A stretch of 11,211 nucleotides of DNA from JADFOB01 sp964651325. GTDB lineage: Bacteria; Planctomycetota; Phycisphaerae; UBA1845. Location: NCBI GenBank assembly GCA_964651325.1, contig CAZYXP010000125.1, positions 1 to 11,211 on the forward strand, read 5' to 3'. Position 1 is the stretch's first letter, and every line of letters starts with the position of its first letter. The position numbers and the translations under genes are program-made. Shown piece by piece: positions 7,357 through 11,211 of the stretch. Below the pieces are notes generated by a model. That model was not told the DNA's origin. It searched no databases and was given only the letters and a program-made list of their open reading frames with translations.

Positions 7357-8163
7357 CTACATGTCCTTAAGAATCTTCCATTTCTCGTCGGCCTTGCGAA
7401 TAAAGCCGGCGGGGTCGGCGTCGAACTCTTTCTGGGCGGCCTCATCCCAGAAGAGGTAGGTTTTCTCATTGACGACGCGGAAAAACTTGGGATCCGCGGG
7501 GTATCGCTTGTTCTTCGAAATCGCCATGGTGGCGTAAAGGTTGTACATGGGGACGTAGCGATCGGGATTGGCGATAAAGGCCTTGCGGGCTTGCTCATCG
7601 GTGAAGGCGTAGGCGTATACGCCATAGGGAAGTTGCAGCGCCAGGTCACCTTTGACGGCCTTGCCATCCCGCTGGTAGGCCACCGGGCAATACCCCGACA
7701 AGCCCACGAATCGCTCATTGCCCTGCTTGATGAAATCGGCAGGCCTCGTGTCGAATGCGTTGCGCGCCCGCATGGAGCTGAAGAGGTAGAGTTTGCCGTC
7801 TATGATGTGGAACACTTCCGGCTTGCTGGCGAAACGGTTGCCAAAACTGCCGCCCAGTGCAGTCGTGCAAAGACCGCTGAATTGCGGCAAGAACTTAAGC
7901 GGGGCCTTCTCGAACTTGGCCTTGGCTTCGGCGCTGGAGAGGAGGTATTGCCGACCCATGAAAGTAACGCTGTGGTCAGGGCTTCCTTTGACCGGCTTGC
8001 CGCCCGAGAAATAGCTAACGGGGCAATATCCGTCGATACCAGGCCCGGTGTGCTTGTACGGCTTGCCACCCTGCCCGTAGAGTGGGGCGGACAGCAGCGA
8101 GCCGAAAAAAAGCAGCGCCGCAATGCCAGCAGGAAACGTTGAGCGAAATGGATTCGATTTCAT
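7357..8163 (-). CDS. Secreted tandem YHS-domain protein (duplicated module)
   Basis: The 268-residue protein has a signal peptide (hydrophobic about 11-28, likely cut near G30). The body is a tandem duplication of about 112 residues. Each half opens with a YHS domain (GYCPVSYF with C47; GYCPVAYQ with C159) and continues into a Cys-less YHS-like unit (KLYLFSSMRARNAF; KTYLFWDEAAQKEF). YHS domains occur in copper and heavy-metal transporters and related proteins, and metal binding is plausible here but not shown. Half one keeps a second Cys (GLCTTA, C99), while the matching place in half two is Tyr (NLYATMA). I chose the ATG at 8163 because GGGGAG lies 7 bases before it. A GTG at 8178 in the same frame would add five residues but leaves that ribosome site inside the gene. 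Gaps of about 280 and 315 bases to its neighbours suggest its own transcript. Confidence 0.88.
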   Translation of the reverse strand: MKSNPFRSTFPAGIAALLFFGSLLSAPLYGQGGKPYKHTGPGIDGYCPVSYFSGGKPVKGSPDHSVTFMGRQYLLSSAEAKAKFEKAPLKFLPQFSGLCTTALGGSFGNRFASKPEVFHIIDGKLYLFSSMRARNAFDTRPADFIKQGNERFVGLSGYCPVAYQRDGKAVKGDLALQLPYGVYAYAFTDEQARKAFIANPDRYVPMYNLYATMAISKNKRYPADPKFFRVVNEKTYLFWDEAAQKEFDADPAGFIRKADEKWKILKDM

Positions 8164-8478
8164 GGTTTTTCTCCCCACGCACCGGCCCCCATGGCCGGGT
8201 CATTGATTCATTGACGGATCCGCGTCCGGTACGACCGCACGAAACCCTTGTTGTACACGCCCAAACACGCCATCACCGTACGTAACCGAGGAACTCCTCG
8301 GAGGCTGTCGCGGACCCAGGTCCGCAACTCGGTCGCCCTGTCATCATAACGGTCGATGGAGCCTGATGCTACACCATTGACTTGTGACCCCGCTTTAGGG
8401 GGTCGCGACAAGGGATTGTGGTTTGTTCAAGTCGAGGGGCTACACCGACCCGCTCGATTGGGGAGGGTCGAAGCCGCT
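8164..8478. other. Gene-free stretch with several small dyads between the hydrolase-like and YHS genes
   Basis: No reading frame here looks real: the best (8208-8411, minus) starts at TTG, has no ribosome site and no recognisable content. Three inverted repeats are visible: CCGAGG/CCTCGG (8286-8301, 4-base loop), GCGGACC/GGTCCGC (8310-8325, 2-base loop) and GACCCC/GGGGTC (8386-8404, 7-base loop). The last is nearest the hydrolase stop at 8479 and might help end that transcript. The first two sit 123-162 bases upstream of the YHS start. No clear promoter hexamers were found. Confidence 0.5.
8171..8176 (-). promoter_or_regulatory. Ribosome binding site of the YHS gene (decides the start)
   Basis: GGGGAG on the minus strand is 7 bases before the ATG at 8163-8161. 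Choosing the upstream GTG at 8178 would place this site inside the coding region. Confidence 0.6.
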
Positions 8479-9372
8479 CTACTCTAGGAGGTCCCCGGGC
8501 TTGCGCCCGGGGCTCTGAAGCGGGCCTGAACGGGCTGATGCCACGTGGCTTGGGCGCTCCTCAGACGTTGCGGGGGGCTCTGATTCCGCTTGTACCGGCT
8601 CAACGGGAAGACGCGGCTCGCCGCGCAAAATCGGCAACAAATGCTTCTCAAGCAGCGGAACCATCAGCCAGCCGGTGTGGCCGCCATGGTGGCGGACATT
8701 CTTAAGCTCTGGTGACCAGCGGATCTCGCCCATACGCTCGTAAGTGCGCCGATCCGCATCCGATGCGTTCGCCGGAATGCGAAATCGTTTTCTCCCGGCC
8801 GCTTGCGTGAACACGCGATCGGTCGTGCCGAACAGCCTCGTGCCGATGCCCAACAGGTAGCGGTCTTTGTGGCTGACCAGGGCGTAGGCACGTCGCACGT
8901 TGCGCAGCGCGGGAGCGAGGTTGTAATGAGGCGAAATCGCCGGGCACGCCAACACCAGCGTTTCAATGATGGGCCTCTGCTTCAAGGCTTCACATGCAAA
9001 CACCGAGATGCCCGCCCCGCCGCTGTAGGCCACCAGGTGCATCTTGGTCTTGGGATGTTTCCGATGAAAGGCCAGAAGCTTTCGGGCCAAATGAAGCCCC
9101 ATCAGGCGGTTGCGCCGGTAGAGCATGAGGTCGGTGAGCACTTCGCCCACCAGGCCATACTGCCATCGAAACAAAACCGTGTGCATGGGCACGCCCAGGC
9201 GTTGGAACGTCCGGCGGATCAATATCGGCGCAAACTGAAACCCTCCGACGCCGTCGAGGATAAACAGAGCCTCGTCGCCCACGTCCCCCTTATGCTGATC
9301 GGCCCCGTTTCGCGCTAGTTCCCAAAGATACGTGGAAACCACGGAGACTCGATTGGATAAGAAGCCCAGCAT
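8479..9372 (-). CDS. Alpha/beta-hydrolase-fold-like protein, substrate unknown
   Basis: The 297-residue protein has the landmarks of an alpha/beta hydrolase. DGVGG at 40-44 stands where an HGxGG oxyanion loop is expected. A nucleophile elbow AYSGGAG contains S117; the first Gly of GxSxG is replaced by Ala. An acidic candidate is D170 in SHKDRYLLG, and a histidine candidate is H232 in HHGGHTGW. No signal peptide is seen, so it is probably cytoplasmic. The last ~50 residues are low-complexity (Pro, Glu, Ser rich) and end in a tail encoded by a palindromic repeat. The ATG at 9372 is supported by GAGG 7 bases upstream. It follows addB on the same strand after 122 bases. Ester hydrolysis is only an inference, and the family could also be non-enzymatic. 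Confidence 0.72.
   Translation of the reverse strand: MLGFLSNRVSVVSTYLWELARNGADQHKGDVGDEALFILDGVGGFQFAPILIRRTFQRLGVPMHTVLFRWQYGLVGEVLTDLMLYRRNRLMGLHLARKLLAFHRKHPKTKMHLVAYSGGAGISVFACEALKQRPIIETLVLACPAISPHYNLAPALRNVRRAYALVSHKDRYLLGIGTRLFGTTDRVFTQAAGRKRFRIPANASDADRRTYERMGEIRWSPELKNVRHHGGHTGWLMVPLLEKHLLPILRGEPRLPVEPVQAESEPPATSEERPSHVASARSGPLQSPGRKPGDLLE
8493..8512 (-). repeat. Palindromic repeat inside the 3' end of the hydrolase-like gene
   Basis: CCCCGGGC (8493-8500) pairs perfectly with GCCCGGGG (8505-8512). On the minus strand the loop is GCAA, a GNRA tetraloop. It lies 11 bases before the stop codon at 8479-8481 and encodes most of the C-terminal tail (SPGRKPGD). It aligns with 9475-9498 at 18 of 24 positions, including one compensatory pair change. 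Confidence 0.65.
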
Positions 9373-9379
9373 GTAGCAT

Positions 9380-9383
9380 CCTC
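9380..9383 (-). promoter_or_regulatory. Ribosome binding site of the hydrolase-like gene
   Basis: GAGG on the minus strand lies 7 bases before the ATG at 9372-9370 and supports that start. Confidence 0.55.
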
Positions 9384-9474
9384 GTCATTTCAGTTCGCGC
9401 TCTTGCGCTGCTTAACCCATCCCGTGACCCTCATCGCAACTCAAGCGGCCATGGTTGGCATGCCCGGACGGCCG

Positions 9475-9492
9475 CGCGGGCTGAAGCCCGCG
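9475..9492 (-). repeat. Palindromic repeat just after the addB stop
   Basis: CGCGGGCT (9475-9482) pairs with AGCCCGCG (9485-9492) over a 2-base spacer (in practice a 7-bp stem with a 4-base loop). It starts 2 bases past the addB stop codon (9495-9497). It may act as a terminator without a T-run or as a REP-like element. The copy at 4424-4442 shares the right arm. Confidence 0.6.
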
Positions 9493-9494
9493 GC

Positions 9495-11211
9495 TCAGGT
9501 TGTCGAACCGGGTGTTTCGGTTGCGTCCGGATCCTCGCCGGCGGCGTCAGCCTGCAACCGCTTCAGCACTTCGGTCCGACTTATTTTCGCCAACCGCACG
9601 ATGGGGTCCAGCCCCATCTCGAATCGGCATACGCTCTTGAAATCACACCAGGTGCACGGTGAAAACGACCCGTGGCGGCAGGGACGAACCGCGACGTCGC
9701 CGTCGAGAATGCCATCCGAAAGATCGCCGAGTTTGTGTTTCGTGTGGGCCAGCAACGCATCAAACTCCGCCTCGGACGCGGCATCGGTGCTGCTCATGTA
9801 CCCCGAATCGCCTTTTTTCGTCTTGAACATCGAAAAATGTGTCGCCCAGCCATGTTCTTCGCCCCACGGCTCGAGCCAATCGAACGTATCGAACCGGATC
9901 AAGCCACGGGGTCGAAACGCTTCGGGGAAATCCGCTTCGCGAGGCTTTATATCCGAAGGATGGGCCAGCGTGTCGCGGAGCGCTTCCAGACGCACGTACA
10001 ACGCGGCGATCGGCGTGATGGGGCGTCCGCTCAGGGCGTGCCCATGCTTCGCCAGCGCCAGGAGGTAGGCCGTCAACTGCAAGGAGAGCCCGTGGAAGAC
10101 CTCCCCGAGGCTGAGCTTCTTCTTGCTGGTCTTCTTGTAGTCCACCACAACCCCCAGCCATTCGCCGTTGACCTCTGCGACGTCGACCCGATCGATGAAC
10201 CCTCGAAAATGAACGCGTCTTCGCTTCGGTGTCGTCAGTTCCAGCGCCGGCAGGCTCTTCTCATCGCTGAACCCGAAGGGCAGCTCGACCGCCAGCGGCG
10301 CAAATGGCGTTTTCTGCATGATGCGATGCTGCGCTTTGAGCGTGCGAACGAGTTGGGCGGCGGATCGCCGCAACTTGTAGCGATCGCCCGGTTGGGAATC
10401 CAGCCTCTTTCGGTGCAGGCGATCGCCCACCCGCGCGCAGCTCTCACCCACTCGCTCGCGAAGTTGAACCTCATCGATCGCTTGAAATGAAAGGCCGTCA
10501 GCCTGCAGATGCTCAACAAAATCCTCAAGCACGGCATGGAGGATCGTTCCCGTGTCCATCGGTGCTAAGGCCGCCGTAGCGCGTTGATTGAGTCGAAGCA
10601 TGGCTCCGGCGAAGTGTTTGAACGGGCACACCGCGAACTGTTCCAAGCGAGATACGCTCGCGCTGAAGTGTCCCGTGTGAATGCGTCTGCGGGACTCATC
10701 GGAAAGCCCGGCGACGCGCTTGGCGCGTAGAGACCGAAACACGCTCCGGGCAAACGAATCCTCGCGCAACATGCCCCGCGTTTGTTCGTAGAGTCGATTC
10801 AGCACGCCGCGTTTGCCATGGGAATCCTGGCACCCTGCCGCCCCGGCAGCGACATCCAAGACGATCCGAAGCGACAAATCCGCGTGCGTTTGGATGTCCC
10901 ACACGTCTCGCGAACGCTCCGCGTCGTCCACGGACTCGACGGCTATTTCCGGCAACTTGACCCGCAACGCTTCGATCACGGGTGAAGGACGAAGTGCCTT
11001 GCCGTCGTCATCCGCGGTGGCAAAGGTGATGGTAAGGCGTTCGCTCGCCCTCGTAGCGGCAATGTAGGTGAGCAGCGGCTCGTCCAGCGTTCGTTCGCGA
11101 GCCGGCGGGCGGATCGGCAAACCGCGATCCATCCACACCGCGCGGTCCTCCGCGGTGGGGATAAGAGCTTTCGCGGCGTAGGGAGGGAACAAGGCGCCAG
11201 TGCAGTCGGCT
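9495..11211 (-). CDS. addB: AddB/RexB-type helicase-exonuclease subunit B, C-terminal part (5' truncated by the window)
   Basis: AddAB resects double-strand DNA ends to start recombinational repair. The frame is open to the window edge. The first start-like codon (TTG at 11192) is internal, since coding continues beyond it. Numbering from 11192, helicase motif VI is seen at the start (LLTYIAATRASERL). The RecB-type nuclease follows: GFIDRVD with D337, then VVVDYKKT with D351 and K353. Four cysteines fit the AddB iron-sulfur staple: C189 (FAVCPFKHF), then C513-x2-C516-x5-C522 (CTWCDFKSVC). This arrangement, with one Cys before and three after the nuclease motifs, separates AddB from plain RecB-family nucleases. 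Only about 570 of the roughly 1,000-1,150 residues of typical AddB proteins are in view. No addA lies downstream. The gene stops 122 bases before the hydrolase-like gene. Confidence 0.85.
   Translation of the reverse strand, partial: ADCTGALFPPYAAKALIPTAEDRAVWMDRGLPIRPPARERTLDEPLLTYIAATRASERLTITFATADDDGKALRPSPVIEALRVKLPEIAVESVDDAERSRDVWDIQTHADLSLRIVLDVAAGAAGCQDSHGKRGVLNRLYEQTRGMLREDSFARSVFRSLRAKRVAGLSDESRRRIHTGHFSASVSRLEQFAVCPFKHFAGAMLRLNQRATAALAPMDTGTILHAVLEDFVEHLQADGLSFQAIDEVQLRERVGESCARVGDRLHRKRLDSQPGDRYKLRRSAAQLVRTLKAQHRIMQKTPFAPLAVELPFGFSDEKSLPALELTTPKRRRVHFRGFIDRVDVAEVNGEWLGVVVDYKKTSKKKLSLGEVFHGLSLQLTAYLLALAKHGHALSGRPITPIAALYVRLEALRDTLAHPSDIKPREADFPEAFRPRGLIRFDTFDWLEPWGEEHGWATHFSMFKTKKGDSGYMSSTDAASEAEFDALLAHTKHKLGDLSDGILDGDVAVRPCRHGSFSPCTWCDFKSVCRFEMGLDPIVRLAKISRTEVLKRLQADAAGEDPDATETPGSTT

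Noticed and set aside
8208..8411. Small minus-strand frame (67 residues) upstream of the YHS gene
   Set aside because: It starts at TTG without a ribosome site, spans two hairpins and has no recognisable content.
4393..9492. CRISPR array or mobile element made of the palindromes
   Set aside because: Copies are few, unevenly spaced by kilobases and lie at gene ends. There are no spacers, cas genes or transposase in the window.
4535..11211. A defence island built from AddB, FtsK-like ATPase and hydrolase
   Set aside because: The FtsK has the full housekeeping architecture (membrane segments, alpha, motor, gamma) and AddB is a general repair subunit. The genes are widely spaced and no defence effector is seen.

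Overview
The window looks like a piece of a Planctomycetota genome, probably of the Phycisphaerae type. The evidence is GC-rich DNA, two secreted repeat proteins with planctomycete-style dockerin-like ends, a variant IPTLxxWG-CTERM sorting tail, a double YHS-domain secreted protein, and GC-rich palindromes at gene ends. This assignment comes from recognised sequence style, not from a marker gene.

Layout. Positions 1-2152 (+): the 3' part of a BNR/Asp-box beta-propeller protein whose frame is broken at its 5' edge by a stop at 14-16. Positions 2419-4320 (+): a complete secreted protein with seven ~60-residue NxxGxxAF-type repeats, two dockerin-like calcium loops and a C-terminal sorting signal. 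Everything after that is on the minus strand. From right to left these are the C-terminal part of an AddB-type helicase-nuclease subunit (9495-11211, running off the window), an alpha/beta-hydrolase-like protein of unknown substrate (8479-9372), a secreted double YHS protein (7357-8163) and an FtsK/SpoIIIE DNA translocase (4535-7075). The plus-strand pair therefore converges on ftsK at about 4320-4535.

How the genes work together. The two plus-strand proteins are probably extracellular or surface exposed and may be handled by the same export and sorting machinery. AddB (double-strand break end processing) and FtsK (chromosome translocation) both act on DNA, but they are separated by two unrelated genes and by gaps of 122-315 bp, so I do not call one operon.

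The most distinctive feature outside the genes is a set of GC-rich palindromes at the 3' ends of genes. Two or three of them share one sequence family, with a compensatory base-pair change between copies. One is read through as the C-terminal tail of the hydrolase-like protein. I saw no tRNA, rRNA, CRISPR array, insertion sequence or toxin-antitoxin pair, and no clear new multi-gene system.
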